Below are positions 9,880-20,276 of a stretch of 64,000 nucleotides of DNA, piece after piece. The position numbers and the translations under genes are program-made. Within the stretch, counting starts at the first letter, position 1, and every line of letters starts with the position of its first letter. The notes under the pieces were generated by a model. It was not told the origin of the DNA. It ran no database searches and saw nothing but the letters and a program-made list of their open reading frames with translations. The DNA is from Citrobacter farmeri (lineage in GTDB: Bacteria; Pseudomonadota; Gammaproteobacteria; Enterobacterales; Enterobacteriaceae): NCBI RefSeq assembly GCF_019048065.1, contig NZ_CP077291.1, positions 744,001-808,000 on the forward strand, written 5' to 3'.

Positions 9880-10911
9880 TCACGCTTTTTTCGCCTGGCG
9901 GGTCATGACCGTGCGATACACCTTGAAGCGTCCGGTCTGAGCGATGACCTCGTGGAAGCCAAAGGTCTCATCCAGTACCTGCGGATACGGCAGGAAGGCG
10001 TTAGCGACAATGCGCAGTTCACCACCGCTGTTCAGGTGACGTACGGCATCGCGAATCAGGGTTTGCGCGGCATCAAGGCTGGTTTGCATACCGTCATGGA
10101 ACGGCGGGTTGGAGATGATCATATCAAACCGGCCCGTCACTTCGGAGAAGACGTTGCTGGCGAAGACCTCGCCCTCAATGCCGTTTGCAGCCAGCGTGGC
10201 GCGACTGGCTTCAACCGCCGGTGCCGCAACGTCGCAGAGGGTTAAACGCACTTTCGGGGAGTGGCTGGCAAGTGCTGCGGAAAGTACGCCTGCGCCGCAG
10301 CCGACGTCCAGCACTTTGCCTTTGGTATGCGGCGTCAGGGTGGACAGCAGCAACTGGCTACCAACATCCAGACCATCGCGGCTGAATACGCCCGGCAGCG
10401 TTTTTATCGTCAGCCCCTCAACAAGGTATTCACCCCAGTATTTTTCTGCGTCAAAAGTTGGCTGTTTGTCCAGACGGCCATGATACAGCCCGCAGCGACG
10501 AGCACTGTCGATTTTGTTCAGCGGGGCATACCCGGCCAGCATTTGCTCAGCGCTGCGCACGCCGCTGCGGTTTTCGCCGACGACAAAAATGTCAGTGCCA
10601 ACGGGCAGGAGTGACAGAATATTCATCAGCTGGAACTGGGCTTCCGGTTTGTTTTTCGGCCAGTAGTAGATAAATGTGTCGCAGTCGGCAACGTCTTCCG
10701 CTTGTGCAACAAGGCTAAAGCGCGCGTTGTCACCCATCTGGCGGTTTAACACCTGCCAGTGGTGGAACTGCTGCGTATGCACGCGGCTGGCGGCGCTTTC
10801 AAAACGCGCGGGCAGGTCATCCTGCAAATCTCCGGCAAACAGAATACGGCTTTGTTCGAAATCATCACTGTGGCGCAGCAAGACTTCACTTGCCGGGGTA
10901 AAAGCAGACAT
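9880..10911 (-). CDS. rsmC: RsmC, 16S rRNA m2G1207 methyltransferase
   Basis: The 343-residue protein has the E. coli RsmC length. It has a degenerate N-terminal methyltransferase-like half and a catalytic C-terminal half with the SAM motif [16 protein letters not shown] and the base-flipping motif NPPFHDG. It methylates G1207 of 16S rRNA in the 30S subunit. It lies upstream of the leuV promoter and is divergent from holD, as in E. coli. Confidence 0.97.
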   Translation of the reverse strand: MSAFTPASEVLLRHSDDFEQSRILFAGDLQDDLPARFESAASRVHTQQFHHWQVLNRQMGDNARFSLVAQAEDVADCDTFIYYWPKNKPEAQFQLMNILSLLPVGTDIFVVGENRSGVRSAEQMLAGYAPLNKIDSARRCGLYHGRLDKQPTFDAEKYWGEYLVEGLTIKTLPGVFSRDGLDVGSQLLLSTLTPHTKGKVLDVGCGAGVLSAALASHSPKVRLTLCDVAAPAVEASRATLAANGIEGEVFASNVFSEVTGRFDMIISNPPFHDGMQTSLDAAQTLIRDAVRHLNSGGELRIVANAFLPYPQVLDETFGFHEVIAQTGRFKVYRTVMTRQAKKA

Positions 10912-11013
10912 GGAAAACTCCTTAATTCATACAGCGGGCGATTATAGACGTTTGATGGCGTCTATTCGACTAATTTGCTATATTTGCGCCCCTGGATACA
11001 GGAGCGATTCGCT

Positions 11014-11427
11014 ATGACAACCCGACGAGACTGGCAGTTACAGCAACTGGGCATTACCCAGTGGTCGCTGCGTCGCCCCGGCGCGTTGCAGGGAGAGATC
11101 GCGATTTCCATTCCTGCGCACGTCCGTCTGGTGATGGTAGGTGAAATATTGCCGCCGCTGACTGAACCTCTGATTAGCGATATTCTGCGCGCATTAACCC
11201 TGAGCCCCAATCAGGTTTTGCAGGTGACGCCGGAACGCGTTGCGATGCTGCCACAGGGGAGTCGCTGCAACAGCTGGCGGCTGGGCACAGAAGCGCCGCT
11301 GTCACTGGAAGGTGCGCAGGTTGCAACGCCGGCATTTGATGAATTGCGGGCAAACCCAACGGCACGCGCCGAACTATGGCAACAAATCTGCACACATGAA
11401 CACGATTTCTTCCCTCAGTCAGAGTGA
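11014..11427 (+). CDS. holD: HolD, DNA polymerase III psi subunit
   Basis: A 137-residue protein with the E. coli psi length, starting MTTRRDWQLQQLGITQWSLR, the conserved N-terminal tail that binds the clamp-loader. Psi links chi to the clamp loader of the replisome. The start at 11014 is chosen over 10975 because it matches the family. The last 32 nt overlap rimI. Confidence 0.96.
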   Translation: MTTRRDWQLQQLGITQWSLRRPGALQGEIAISIPAHVRLVMVGEILPPLTEPLISDILRALTLSPNQVLQVTPERVAMLPQGSRCNSWRLGTEAPLSLEGAQVATPAFDELRANPTARAELWQQICTHEHDFFPQSE

Positions 11428-11842
11428 TTTACCCGCCGCATTTCAGATTGAAAAGCGCGCCCATGCGTTTCCCTGGAGCGAACATACTTTTGCCAGTAAT
11501 CAGGGAGAACGCTATCTCAACTATCAATTGACGGTTGAAGGGAGAATGGCGGCGTTTGCGATTACGCAGGTTGTGCTGGATGAAGCTACGCTGTTCAACA
11601 TTGCCGTCGATCCCGATTTTCAGCGCCGGGGATTAGGGAAAGCGCTGCTGGAACATCTCATTGATGAGTTAGAAAAACGCGGCGTTCTGACGCTGTGGCT
11701 GGAGGTACGCGCCTCCAACGTTGCCGCCATCGCACTGTATGAAAGCTTAGGCTTTAACGAGGCAACGATTCGCCGCAATTATTACCCGACCGCTGACGGT
11801 CGTGAGGACGCCATCATAATGGCACTGCCAATCAGTATGTAA
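11396..11842 (+). CDS. rimI: RimI, ribosomal protein bS18 N-alpha-acetyltransferase
   Basis: The 148-residue GNAT protein matches E. coli RimI. The acetyl-CoA loop appears as [12 protein letters not shown] and the C-terminal motif as [18 protein letters not shown]. It acetylates the N-terminal alanine of bS18. The ATG lies within the end of holD, giving the usual overlapping holD-rimI-yjjG operon. Confidence 0.96.
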   Translation: MNTISSLSQSDLPAAFQIEKRAHAFPWSEHTFASNQGERYLNYQLTVEGRMAAFAITQVVLDEATLFNIAVDPDFQRRGLGKALLEHLIDELEKRGVLTLWLEVRASNVAAIALYESLGFNEATIRRNYYPTADGREDAIIMALPISM

Positions 11843-11856
11843 AAGAAGGTGTAATG

Positions 11857-12534
11857 ATGAAGTGGGACTGGATTTTCTTTGATGCCGATGAAACGCTGTT
11901 CACGTTTGACTCGTTTACTGGCTTACAGCGGATGTTTCTTGACTACAGTATTACCTTTACCGCTGAAGATTTTCAGGACTACCAGGCCGTGAATAAACCG
12001 CTGTGGGTGGATTATCAGAACGGCGCGATCACCTCATTACAGCTTCAGCATGCCCGCTTCCAGAGTTGGGCGGAACGGTTAAAGGTTGAGCCGGGCTCGC
12101 TTAACGACGCCTTTATGAATGCGATGGCCGAAATTTGTGCGCCGCTGCCGGGAGCCGTTTCGCTGCTCAATGCGATTCGCGGCAAAGCCAAAATTGGCAT
12201 TATTACTAACGGCTTCACCTCCTTGCAGCAGATCCGTCTGGAACGTACGGGACTTCGCGACTACTTTGATTTGCTGGTCATTTCAGAAGAAGTGGGTGTG
12301 GCAAAACCGGATCCGAAGATTTTTGATTACGCCCTGGCGCAGGCGGGCAACCCCGATCGCGCCCGGGTGCTGATGGTGGGGGATACCGCCGCGTCCGATA
12401 TTCTCGGCGGCATCAACGCCGGGCTTGCGACCTGCTGGCTGAATGCGCATCATCGCGAGCAGCCGGAAGGCATCGAGCCGACCTGGACCGTATCGTCATT
12501 ACACGAACTGGAGCAGCTCCTGTGTAAACACTGA
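11857..12534 (+). CDS. yjjG: YjjG, HAD-family pyrimidine nucleotidase
   Basis: The 225-residue HAD phosphatase has motif I DADETLF (residues 9-15), motif II TNGF, the lysine in AKPDPKIF and motif [14 protein letters not shown]. coli YjjG dephosphorylates dUMP, dTMP and non-canonical nucleotides as a housecleaning enzyme. An ATG one codon upstream at 11854 is equally usable; 11857 matches the K-12 protein. It follows rimI by 14 nt. Confidence 0.96.
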   Translation: MKWDWIFFDADETLFTFDSFTGLQRMFLDYSITFTAEDFQDYQAVNKPLWVDYQNGAITSLQLQHARFQSWAERLKVEPGSLNDAFMNAMAEICAPLPGAVSLLNAIRGKAKIGIITNGFTSLQQIRLERTGLRDYFDLLVISEEVGVAKPDPKIFDYALAQAGNPDRARVLMVGDTAASDILGGINAGLATCWLNAHHREQPEGIEPTWTVSSLHELEQLLCKH

Positions 12535-12626
12535 TTGCCTCCCCCCCGTTGATGGGTAAAATAGCCGCAATTTTTCGTATTCAACATGCGCGGTGCGACG
12601 CCGCGTTTACTCAAGAAGAATGAACT

Positions 12627-14216
12627 ATGACGTTGTCTCCTTTTTTGCAGGAGGTGGCCAAGCGCCGCACTTTTGCCATTATTTCTCACCCGGATGCCGG
12701 TAAAACAACCATTACTGAGAAGGTGTTGCTGTTCGGACAGGCAATCCAGACTGCCGGTACGGTAAAAGGCCGTGGTTCCAGTCAGCATGCAAAATCAGAC
12801 TGGATGGAAATGGAAAAGCAGCGTGGGATCTCCATTACCACCTCCGTCATGCAGTTTCCATATCATAACTGTCTGGTCAACCTGCTTGACACCCCGGGGC
12901 ACGAAGACTTCTCCGAAGATACCTATCGTACCCTGACGGCGGTGGACTGCTGTCTGATGGTGATCGACGCCGCGAAAGGCGTCGAGGATCGTACCCGCAA
13001 GCTGATGGAAGTGACCCGTCTGCGTGATACGCCGATCCTGACCTTTATGAACAAACTCGACCGCGACATCCGTGACCCGATGGAGTTGCTGGACGAAGTG
13101 GAGAACGAACTGAAAATCGGTTGTGCGCCGATCACCTGGCCAATTGGCTGCGGTAAATTGTTCAAAGGGGTTTATCACCTTTATAAAGATGAAACCTACC
13201 TGTATCAGACGGGTAAAGGCCATACCATCCAGGAAGTGCGCATTGTTAAAGGTCTGGACAACCCGGATCTCGACGCGGCCGTTGGCGACGATCTGGCGCA
13301 GCAGCTGCGCGACGAACTGGAACTGGTGAAGGGTGCCTCGAACGAGTTTGATAAAGAGCTGTTCCTGGCCGGCGAAATTACCCCGGTCTTCTTTGGGACC
13401 GCGCTGGGTAACTTCGGCGTTGATCACATGCTGGATGGTCTGGTGGAGTGGGCGCCTGCGCCAATGCCGCGCAAGACCGATACTCGCGTGGTGGAAGCGG
13501 AAGAAGAGAAGTTCACCGGCTTCGTCTTTAAAATTCAGGCCAACATGGATCCGAAACACCGTGACCGCGTAGCGTTTATGCGCGTCGTCTCCGGCAAGTA
13601 CGAAAAAGGCATGAAGATGCGTCAGGTCCGTATCGGCAAAGACGTGGTGATCTCTGACGCGCTGACTTTTATGGCTGGCGACCGTTCGCATGTGGAAGAG
13701 GCTTACCCGGGCGATATCCTCGGTCTGCACAACCACGGTACTATCCAGATTGGCGATACCTTCACCCAGGGCGAAATGATGAAGTTCACCGGCATTCCGA
13801 ACTTCGCGCCGGAACTGTTCCGTCGTATTCGCCTGAAAGATCCGCTGAAGCAGAAACAGTTGCTGAAAGGTCTGGTCCAGCTCTCCGAAGAGGGCGCTGT
13901 GCAGGTATTCCGACCAATCGCCAACAACGATCTGATCGTGGGCGCGGTTGGTGTGCTGCAGTTCGACGTGGTGGTTGCTCGTCTGAAGAGCGAGTACAAC
14001 GTTGAGGCCATTTATGAGTCTGTCAACGTGGCGACCGCTCGCTGGGTGGAATGTGCTGACGCGAAGAAATTCGAAGAGTTTAAACGTAAGAACGAAGTTC
14101 AACTGGCGCTCGATGGTGGCGATAATCTGACCTACATCGCTCCAACGATGGTGAACCTTAATCTGACGCAAGAGCGTTATCCTGACGTTCAGTTCCGCAA
14201 GACGCGCGAACATTAA
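12627..14216 (+). CDS. prfC: Peptide chain release factor 3
   Basis: The 529-residue translational GTPase matches E. coli RF3. The G1 loop [14 protein letters not shown]3 DTPGH and G4 NKLD are intact, followed by the beta-barrel domain and C-terminal RF3 domain. RF3 recycles RF1 and RF2 from the ribosome after termination and takes part in post-peptidyl-transfer quality control. It is followed by a strong GC-rich hairpin. Confidence 0.98.
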   Translation: MTLSPFLQEVAKRRTFAIISHPDAGKTTITEKVLLFGQAIQTAGTVKGRGSSQHAKSDWMEMEKQRGISITTSVMQFPYHNCLVNLLDTPGHEDFSEDTYRTLTAVDCCLMVIDAAKGVEDRTRKLMEVTRLRDTPILTFMNKLDRDIRDPMELLDEVENELKIGCAPITWPIGCGKLFKGVYHLYKDETYLYQTGKGHTIQEVRIVKGLDNPDLDAAVGDDLAQQLRDELELVKGASNEFDKELFLAGEITPVFFGTALGNFGVDHMLDGLVEWAPAPMPRKTDTRVVEAEEEKFTGFVFKIQANMDPKHRDRVAFMRVVSGKYEKGMKMRQVRIGKDVVISDALTFMAGDRSHVEEAYPGDILGLHNHGTIQIGDTFTQGEMMKFTGIPNFAPELFRRIRLKDPLKQKQLLKGLVQLSEEGAVQVFRPIANNDLIVGAVGVLQFDVVVARLKSEYNVEAIYESVNVATARWVECADAKKFEEFKRKNEVQLALDGGDNLTYIAPTMVNLNLTQERYPDVQFRKTREH

Positions 14217-14225
14217 TCTCCCTTC

Positions 14226-14249
14226 AGGGCGCGGCTGCCGCTGCGCCCT
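14226..14249 (+). terminator. prfC terminator hairpin
   Basis: AGGGCGC pairs with GCGCCCT around a short loop, 10 nt after the prfC stop, followed by GCGACTTTTCC. Confidence 0.7.
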
Positions 14250-14359
14250 GCGACTTTTCCTGCCTTATTAGCCCCTTGCGGAATGTTCTTAAATCCCTCT
14301 GTTTTGCTTATGACCGCCTGTTTTTTGCGCAATTCGCCGCGCTTTTTCAAAATTGTGAT

Positions 14360-14369
14360 CTATATTTAA
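14360..14369 (+). promoter_or_regulatory. Probable sigma-S -10 element of osmY
   Basis: CTATATTTAA is close to the extended sigma-S -10 (CTAYACTTAA). It lies about 260 nt before the osmY start, consistent with the long 5' leader of osmY in E. coli. The rest of the 14250-14629 interval is AT-rich leader with no supported gene. Confidence 0.55.
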
Positions 14370-14629
14370 CAAAGTGATGACATAAATATTGGCTTTAAAT
14401 ACCGTTCAATGCGTGAATCTAAGTGCTTAAAGCTAATGTCTATTGTAGTCACGATATTAATAACTGACTCAGAGAGGCACCTGTCAGCGCATCATCATCA
14501 CTTTTTGTGTTTTGTGATTGTGACCGCCGCCATTGACTTCTGAGCTGGGTGAATTTTTCACCACATTCAGCAATGCAACCCTATGTTGCCTGGGCTCAAA
14601 TTATGAGCAAACCATACAGGAATAAATCG

Positions 14630-15247
14630 ATGACTATGACAAGACTGAAGATTTCTAAAACTCTGCTGGCCGTGATGTTGACCTCCGCTGTGGCAACGGG
14701 TTCTGCGTATGCAGAAAACACCACCATGGATAAAGCGCAATCCGGTGTAGAAAGTGCAGGGCAGAAAGTCGATAGCTCTATGAATAAAGTCGGTAATTTC
14801 ATGGATGACAGCGCCATTACCGCGAAAGTAAAAGCGGCACTGGTGGATCATGAAAGCATTAAAAGCACCGATATTTCCGTCAAAACCGACCAGAAAGTCG
14901 TGACGCTGAGCGGCTTCGTCGAAAGCCAGGCGCAGGCGGAAGCGGCCGTGACCGTGGCGAAAGGCGTTGAAGGCGTCACTTCCGTCAGCGACAAACTCCA
15001 CGTTCGCGACAGCAAATCAGACTCCGTGAAAGGCTATGCAGGCGATACGGCAACGACCAGCGAGATCAAGGCGAAACTGCTGGCGGATGACATCGTTCCT
15101 TCCCGCAAAGTGAAAGTTGAAACGACCGATGGCGTGGTGCAACTTTCCGGTACCGTCGATTCTCAGGCGCAAATAGAGCGTGCTGAGAGCATTGCGAAAG
15201 CCGTTGATGGCGTAAAAAGCGTCAAAAACGATCTGAAAGCGCAATAA
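14630..15247 (+). CDS. osmY: OsmY, periplasmic osmotic- and stationary-phase-induced BON protein
   Basis: A 205-residue protein with a signal peptide (residues 1-28, cleaved after SAYA) and two BON domains, at about 60-125 and 140-205, each with a VxxxxGxVxSQAQ pattern. OsmY is a periplasmic lipid-associating chaperone-like protein induced by RpoS and hyperosmolarity. It is four residues longer than K-12 OsmY because of extra residues just after the signal peptide. The start at 14630 follows AGGAA; the earlier in-frame ATG at 14549 lies in the leader. Confidence 0.96.
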   Translation: MTMTRLKISKTLLAVMLTSAVATGSAYAENTTMDKAQSGVESAGQKVDSSMNKVGNFMDDSAITAKVKAALVDHESIKSTDISVKTDQKVVTLSGFVESQAQAEAAVTVAKGVEGVTSVSDKLHVRDSKSDSVKGYAGDTATTSEIKAKLLADDIVPSRKVKVETTDGVVQLSGTVDSQAQIERAESIAKAVDGVKSVKNDLKAQ

Positions 15248-15372
15248 GTCTTCGTTTTCTCCTCCGGCCCGGGTCGGAGGACGTCATGAGCACTACACAA
15301 ACAATAGCGTGAATGAGCAGCCTGAGCGCTCATATCAAGCGGTCGACATTAACTATGGTAAAGGAGAAGCGT

Positions 15373-15534
15373 ATGTTTCGTTGGGGCATTATATTTCTGG
15401 TTATCGCGTTAATTGCCGCCGCTCTGGGATTTGGTGGACTGGCCGGTACTGCAGCGGGCGCGGCGAAAATTGTCTTCGTCGTCGGGATTATTCTCTTCCT
15501 GGTCAGCCTGTTTACAGGGCGTAAGCGGCCCTAG
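15373..15534 (+). CDS. ytjA: YtjA, 53-residue membrane protein (DUF1328)
   Basis: The 53-residue protein matches E. coli YtjA almost perfectly ([20 protein letters not shown]). It has two hydrophobic helices joined by a glycine/alanine-rich turn and a basic C-terminus. Its function is unknown. AAGGAG before the ATG supports this start. A terminator follows at 15565-15590. In enterics it sits after osmY, suggesting stress-linked expression. Confidence 0.92.
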   Translation: MFRWGIIFLVIALIAAALGFGGLAGTAAGAAKIVFVVGIILFLVSLFTGRKRP

Positions 15535-15564
15535 CGTGTAAACCGCACAACGATTTTGTTGGCA

Positions 15565-15590
15565 AGCCAGTCCGGTGGACTGGCTTTTTT
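15565..15590 (+). terminator. Rho-independent terminator after ytjA
   Basis: AGCCAGTCC pairs with GGACTGGCT around GGT, followed by six T residues. Confidence 0.85.
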
Positions 15591-15655
15591 GGTTTTAGCC
15601 GCCGTCTGTTTGCGTTATTTTGGCACATTACGTAATAAGAAACAGGAAGGCAGAG

Positions 15656-16729
15656 GTGGGGCAGCGTATACCCGTCACGCTCGGCAATATTGCGCCGTTG
15701 TCATTAAAAACGTTCAAACCGGGTCGCCTGGCGTTGGTCTGTGAGGGCGGCGGGCAGCGTGGCATCTTTACAGCTGGGGTACTGGATGAGTTCATGCGCG
15801 CGCAGTTTAATCCGTTCGATCTCTATTACGGCACTTCTGCGGGGGCGCAAAATTTGTCGGCCTATCTGTGCAACCAGCCCGGCTATGGGCGCAAAGTCAT
15901 CATGCGCTATACCACCAAACGGGAATTCTTCGACCCGGTGCGCTTTGTGCGCGGCGGGAATCTGATCGACCTCGACTGGCTGGTGGAGTCCACGGCGAGC
16001 CAGATGCCGTTGCAGATGTATACGGCCTCGCGCTTGTTCGAAACGGGGAAATCGTTCTACATGTGCGCCTGTCGGGGGGATGACTACACGGCCAACTATT
16101 TCTCTCCCAATACGCAAAACTGGCTCGATCTGATCCGGGCGTCCAGTGCGATCCCTGGGTTCTATCGCAGCGGCGTATCACTGGAGGGGATCAATTATCT
16201 CGATGGTGGGATCAGTGATGCGATCCCGGTTCGCGAAGCCGTGAAGCAGGGGGCGAAAACGCTGGTGGTGATCCGCACGGTGCCTTCGCAAATGTATTAC
16301 ACCCCACAGTGGTTCAAGCGGATGGAACGCTGGCTGGGCGAAAGCAGTCTGCAACCGCTGGTCAATCTGGTCCAGCATCATGAAGCCAGTTATACGGAAA
16401 TTCAGCGATTCATTGAGAAACCGCCGGGCAAACTGAAAATATTTGAAATCTATCCGCCGAAGCCGCTGAAGAGCATGGCGCTGGGAAGTCGTATTCCGGC
16501 CCTGCGGGAAGACTATAAAATTGGCCGACTGTGCGGGCGCTATTTCCTGGCGACCGTGGGAAAAATGCTGGCAGCTGAACCGCCGTTATCGCGCCACCTG
16601 CCGCAGGTCGTCACGCCGGTGCCGGTGGTAATCCCGCCAGCGCCGGTAGCCAACGATGTCCATGTAGCGGCGGTGAGCAATGCGCCTCAGGCTAACGATA
16701 CGACATTCAGTAATGAGGATCTGGCGTGA
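15656..16729 (+). CDS. yjjU: YjjU, patatin-like phospholipase
   Basis: The 357-residue protein (GTG start, VGQRIPVTLG, same length as E. coli YjjU) has the patatin dyad: oxyanion loop GGGQRG, nucleophile serine in GTSAG (near residue 60) and aspartate in DGG. It is predicted to hydrolyse acyl esters; its substrate is not established. The start at 15656 follows AGGAAGG. Its TGA overlaps the GTG of yjjV, so the two genes are coupled. Confidence 0.93.
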   Translation: MGQRIPVTLGNIAPLSLKTFKPGRLALVCEGGGQRGIFTAGVLDEFMRAQFNPFDLYYGTSAGAQNLSAYLCNQPGYGRKVIMRYTTKREFFDPVRFVRGGNLIDLDWLVESTASQMPLQMYTASRLFETGKSFYMCACRGDDYTANYFSPNTQNWLDLIRASSAIPGFYRSGVSLEGINYLDGGISDAIPVREAVKQGAKTLVVIRTVPSQMYYTPQWFKRMERWLGESSLQPLVNLVQHHEASYTEIQRFIEKPPGKLKIFEIYPPKPLKSMALGSRIPALREDYKIGRLCGRYFLATVGKMLAAEPPLSRHLPQVVTPVPVVIPPAPVANDVHVAAVSNAPQANDTTFSNEDLA

Positions 16730-17502
16730 GTTTTCGCTTTATCGACACCCACTGTCACTTTGACTTCCCACCTTTTACGGGGGATGAAGCCCACAGTCTG
16801 CAACTCGCGGGCGAAGCGGGTATTGAGAAGATCATTATTCCGGCTACCGCAGCGGAAAACTTTGCTCGCGTTCTGGCGCTGGCGGAACGATTTTCTTCGT
16901 TGTATGCCGCGCTGGGACTGCATCCCATTGTGATTGAGCAACATACCGACGAGGATCTTGCGCGTCTACAACAGACGCTGGAGACGCGGCCGACAAAAGT
17001 GGTCGCCATTGGCGAGATCGGCCTGGATCGGTATCGCGACGATCCGCAATTTGCCAGGCAAGAGCGGTTTCTGGAGGCACAGCTACAGCTGGCCAGGCGC
17101 TACGATTTACCGGTGATCCTGCATTCCCGGCGTACGCATGACACGCTGGCAATGCATCTTAAGCGTCAGGATCTGCCGCGAACCGGCGTGGTGCACGGTT
17201 TCGCTGGCAGCCTGCAGCAGGCAGAGCGTTTTGTGCAACTGGGCTATAAGATTGGGGTAGGAGGAACGATCACCTATCCGCGCGCCAGTAAAACCCGCGA
17301 TGTGATGGCGCGACTGCCGCTGGAGGCGCTGCTGCTGGAGACCGACGCGCCGGATATGCCGCTGAATGGTTTTCAGGGGCAGCCAAATCGTCCGGAGCAG
17401 GCGGCGAGAGTGTTCGACGTGTTATGCGAACTGCGCCCGGAGTCTGCAGAGACGATCGCTGAGGCGCTGTATCGCAATACGACCACATTGTTTGATGTAT
17501 AA
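16726..17502 (+). CDS. yjjV: YjjV, TatD-family metal-dependent hydrolase
   Basis: The 258-residue TIM-barrel protein begins at GTG overlapping yjjU by four bases (GTGA). Metal ligands are visible as DTHCHFDF, GEIGLD, HSRR, HGF and LETDAPDMPL. TatD proteins are DNases or related phosphoesterases; the physiological substrate of YjjV is not known. It is one residue shorter than the K-12 protein and is followed by a BIME. Confidence 0.94.
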   Translation: MSFRFIDTHCHFDFPPFTGDEAHSLQLAGEAGIEKIIIPATAAENFARVLALAERFSSLYAALGLHPIVIEQHTDEDLARLQQTLETRPTKVVAIGEIGLDRYRDDPQFARQERFLEAQLQLARRYDLPVILHSRRTHDTLAMHLKRQDLPRTGVVHGFAGSLQQAERFVQLGYKIGVGGTITYPRASKTRDVMARLPLEALLLETDAPDMPLNGFQGQPNRPEQAARVFDVLCELRPESAETIAEALYRNTTTLFDV

Positions 17503-17542
17503 GCGATCATACGATTGATTGGCCCACCATCCAGTAGTTGCA

Positions 17543-17628
17543 TGCCTGATGGCGCTTCGCTTATCAGGCCTACGGTCTGCATATGTAGCTTTTGTAGGCC
17601 GGATAAGGCGTCAGCCGCCATCCGGCAG
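17543..17628. repeat. BIME (two REP units) between yjjV and yjjW
   Basis: Two REP palindromes lie between convergent genes. The first has the variant stem CTGATGG/TATCAGG; the second has the standard stem CCGGATAAGG/CCATCCGG. Confidence 0.9.
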
Positions 17629-17629
17629 G

Positions 17630-18493
17630 TCATAAATACAACGCCGGAAAGATCAGATTATCCACGCCGCGTTGCTGTAATGTCGTTGCCAGTTGCTGCA
17701 CGTCGTTCGGTGTAGCGCTCGCCCATTCACTCGCTTCTCCAAAGACCCCATGCGCATGAAACGCATTTAACCGCACTGGCACATTGCCCAATTGCGAAAT
17801 AAAGACCGCGAGTGAATCGATGTGCTGTAGATAATCCACCTGCCCGGGAATCACCAGCAGACGCAGTTCCGCCAGTTTTCCCCGCTGGGCCAGCAGCGTA
17901 ATGCTACGCTTGATCTGCGCGTTATCCCGGCCGGTGAGTGCAATGTGGCGCGCGCTATCCCAGGCTTTGAGATCGAGCATCGCGCCATCGCAAACTGGCA
18001 GCAATTTCTCCCAGCCGGTTTCGCTCAACAACCCATTGCTGTCGATGAGACAGGTCAGCGACTGGAGTTGGGGATCGGCCTTGATAGCCGTAAATAACTC
18101 CACAACGAAAGGCAACTGGGTTGTGGCTTCGCCGCCGCTGACGGTGATCCCCTCAATGAACAGTGAAGATTTGCGGATCTGGCGCAGCACCTCGTCAACA
18201 CTCATCGTCTGTGTCATCGGTGTCGCCTGCTGCGGGCACATCTGCAAACAGGTATCGCACTGTTCGCAGACATCGGCCTGCCAGACAACTTTACCGGCAC
18301 TAAGACTCAGCGCCTGATGCGGGCACTGCGGGACGCACTCGCCGCAGTCATTGCAGCGTCCCATCGTCCACGGGTTGTGGCAATTCCTACAGCGCAGATT
18401 GCACCCTTGCAGAAACAGGGCCAGACGACTGCCTGGCCCGTCCACACAGGAGAAAGGAATAACCTTACTAACGGAAGCGCATCTGTTGTTCAT
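17630..18493 (-). CDS. yjjW: YjjW, glycyl-radical enzyme activase (radical SAM)
   Basis: The 287-residue protein has the radical-SAM motif CNLRCRNC (Cys31, Cys35, Cys38) and two ferredoxin-type cluster motifs ([12 protein letters not shown] and [12 protein letters not shown]) that mark the larger class of glycyl-radical activases. It is predicted to install the glycyl radical on YjjI using SAM. The gene overlaps the end of yjjI by 26 nt. Confidence 0.94.
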   Translation of the reverse strand: MNNRCASVSKVIPFSCVDGPGSRLALFLQGCNLRCRNCHNPWTMGRCNDCGECVPQCPHQALSLSAGKVVWQADVCEQCDTCLQMCPQQATPMTQTMSVDEVLRQIRKSSLFIEGITVSGGEATTQLPFVVELFTAIKADPQLQSLTCLIDSNGLLSETGWEKLLPVCDGAMLDLKAWDSARHIALTGRDNAQIKRSITLLAQRGKLAELRLLVIPGQVDYLQHIDSLAVFISQLGNVPVRLNAFHAHGVFGEASEWASATPNDVQQLATTLQQRGVDNLIFPALYL

Positions 18494-20015
18494 GACTCAC
18501 GACACGAGGTTGGCGTTCCAGAATATGCGTATTGCGCGCGGCCTCTTCACCCAACCAGGTGGTATTGGTTCGCGAGCCTTCGGCGCGGTATTTTTCCAGA
18601 TCGGACAGACGCACCATGTATCCCGTGACGCGGACCAGATCGTTGCCGCTAACGTTGGCCGTAAACTCGCGCATTCCGGCTTTGAACGCGCCCAGGCAGA
18701 GTTGTACCAGCGCCTGCGGGTTGCGCTTGATGGTCTCATCGAGCGTCAGAATGTCGCTAATACCGGACTGATAATGGGCATGATGCGGGGCGACGGTCTG
18801 TAAGTGAGTGATCGGATCCGGTTCATCACCATAGGGCAAACGTGCGCCTGGGGTAGTGCCGATATCTGAACTGATCCCCGACTGGGCGTGCAGCATGGCA
18901 CGCTGCTGCCAGCCATATTTCACCGGTGTGTTTTCAACAAAATCAGCAAGCTGGGCGCTGATGCGATAGCCCAGATCGTTCGCCGTCTCATCTTTGCCGT
19001 AGCGCGCGTTCATGCCCGCTCTTTCACACAGCAGATTAACCGCTTCCGCCAGACCATACATGCCGAACATCGGCACAAAACGGTGTGGATCGATCAGTCC
19101 TTCCTGCACCAGGAAGCTATTCTCAAAGAAATGTGACTTTTCATAGAGGAACTCACATCGCGCATCGATGATGGCGATTTGCTGCTGACAATAGTATGGC
19201 AGCGTGCGGTTAAAGAAGTCATCGACAGAGGTACTGCGCTCGGCAATGGCTTTCAGGTTGAGTCGAACCAGCGTGCTGCCGCCACCGGCAAGCGGCAGAG
19301 AGTTGTAACAACTGACGATGCCATAGCGACCTTTTGTGAAAATTTTATCATTTATCGGGCCGTTGGAAATATGCGGCTTGCTGCATTCGCAGATATTTTT
19401 CGCCACTTCCAGCAGGAGATCATCGGGTGTGATCTCTGGGTCGTAGATGAACGTCAGGTTAGGCGCAACCTGCTTTAACTCTGCGTCGGCGCGTAAAATG
19501 GCCCGCGTGATGGGCGTATCAGCGGGGCCAATATTCGCATGCATAAATGCATCAGGCAGCGTTCTGTCGAGATAACGCCAGAAACGTTTTATTCGAATAT
19601 CGATCGCTTCTTGTGTTAGAATTTTCACATACGGTTGCAGCAGCGTATCCAGTTGCCCCAGGTAAACCGGCATCGATGTAACGGAAGGCACGTGGTGATA
19701 CAGAATGGTCAGCAGGGACAGCGCATCGTCCAGATCTTTCGCCCCTTCCAGTTCCAGCCAGGCTGAACCGTTGGCCAGAAAGCGAGCGTAATCGGGAAGT
19801 ACATAGCGTGGTTTATACGGCGCGTGACCTTCGAACATATCGCAGATAACGCCATCGTCCAACGCCTGGCGCGCCCCGGCAGGCAGTGCTGGATAAGGCA
19901 GATTGTTCTCGGCTTCCAGGGCGAGAAAATGGCGTTTCTGTTCCGGACTGAGGAGTGAGCTGGTGACGATTTGTTGGCAGCGTTGTTGCAGCGCGGTTTC
20001 ATGGGTCGTGGGCAT
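18468..20015 (-). CDS. yjjI: YjjI, glycyl-radical-like enzyme of unknown reaction (DUF3029)
   Basis: The 515-residue protein has the C-terminal glycyl-radical motif RVTGYM with the radical glycine at about residue 465, and an internal GIVSCYNS holding a candidate thiyl cysteine. It is shorter than pyruvate formate-lyase (about 760 aa). The substrate is not established. It is coupled to activase yjjW, is divergent from the deoCABD operon, and its coding region contains a deoO1-like operator. A half-conserved FNR-like TTGAT at 20077 may mark anaerobic control, but that is weak. Confidence 0.9.
   Translation of the reverse strand: MPTTHETALQQRCQQIVTSSLLSPEQKRHFLALEAENNLPYPALPAGARQALDDGVICDMFEGHAPYKPRYVLPDYARFLANGSAWLELEGAKDLDDALSLLTILYHHVPSVTSMPVYLGQLDTLLQPYVKILTQEAIDIRIKRFWRYLDRTLPDAFMHANIGPADTPITRAILRADAELKQVAPNLTFIYDPEITPDDLLLEVAKNICECSKPHISNGPINDKIFTKGRYGIVSCYNSLPLAGGGSTLVRLNLKAIAERSTSVDDFFNRTLPYYCQQQIAIIDARCEFLYEKSHFFENSFLVQEGLIDPHRFVPMFGMYGLAEAVNLLCERAGMNARYGKDETANDLGYRISAQLADFVENTPVKYGWQQRAMLHAQSGISSDIGTTPGARLPYGDEPDPITHLQTVAPHHAHYQSGISDILTLDETIKRNPQALVQLCLGAFKAGMREFTANVSGNDLVRVTGYMVRLSDLEKYRAEGSRTNTTWLGEEAARNTHILERQPRVVSHEQQMRFR
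19614..19629 (+). promoter_or_regulatory. Probable deoO1 (DeoR operator of deoP1) inside yjjI
   Basis: TGTTAGAATTTTCACA matches 14 of 16 bases of the E. coli DeoR operator and starts exactly 600 bp before the deoO2 palindrome. In E. coli O1 and O2 are 599 bp apart and are bridged by DeoR looping. Confidence 0.7.
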
Positions 20016-20127
20016 CGTGATTCCTTTATCGGCCGAAGATCATCATGTCATTGTAGAAAGATGTGCTGTCAGCTCTTTGATCCTGATGCGCCTGAGTGGA
20101 GAAGATATCGACAGAAAAGAGAGATTG

Positions 20128-20199
20128 TTTGAAGTAGATCTCATTACAGTAATGCAAATTTGTACGTAGTTTTCATTAACTGTGATGTATATCGAAGTG
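20128..20199 (+). promoter_or_regulatory. deoP2 CRP and CytR control region
   Basis: The interval follows the E. coli deoP2 layout: an upstream CRP site near 20128-20147, a CytR octamer-like AATGCAAAT at 20151-20159, and a promoter-proximal CRP site with TGTGA at 20181-20185. In E. coli CytR binds between two CRP dimers and represses until cytidine releases it. Confidence 0.7.
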
Positions 20200-20213
20200 T
20201 AATGGCGAGTGGA

Positions 20214-20229
20214 TGTTAGAATACTAACA
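20214..20229 (+). promoter_or_regulatory. deoO2, DeoR operator at deoP2
   Basis: TGTTAGAATACTAACA is a near-perfect palindrome identical to my recollection of E. coli deoO2, 48 nt before the deoC start. Confidence 0.88.
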
Positions 20230-20276
20230 GACTCGCAAGGTGAGTATTTTATACGGCGATGCCGTTGGAGAATGTT

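Noticed and set aside
12795-14213. 472-codon antisense reading frame across prfC
   Set aside because: It mirrors the codon pattern of prfC, has no start signal of its own and resembles no known family. The same holds for long antisense frames over gcvP (43060-44364) and serB (26531-27484).
18743-18760. Third deo operator OE
   Set aside because: A site about 870 bp before O1 shows only GTCAGAAT-type resemblance; too weak to call.
20077-20090. FNR site for yjjI
   Set aside because: TTGAT is present but the second half is ATGCG rather than ATCAA; kept only as a remark.
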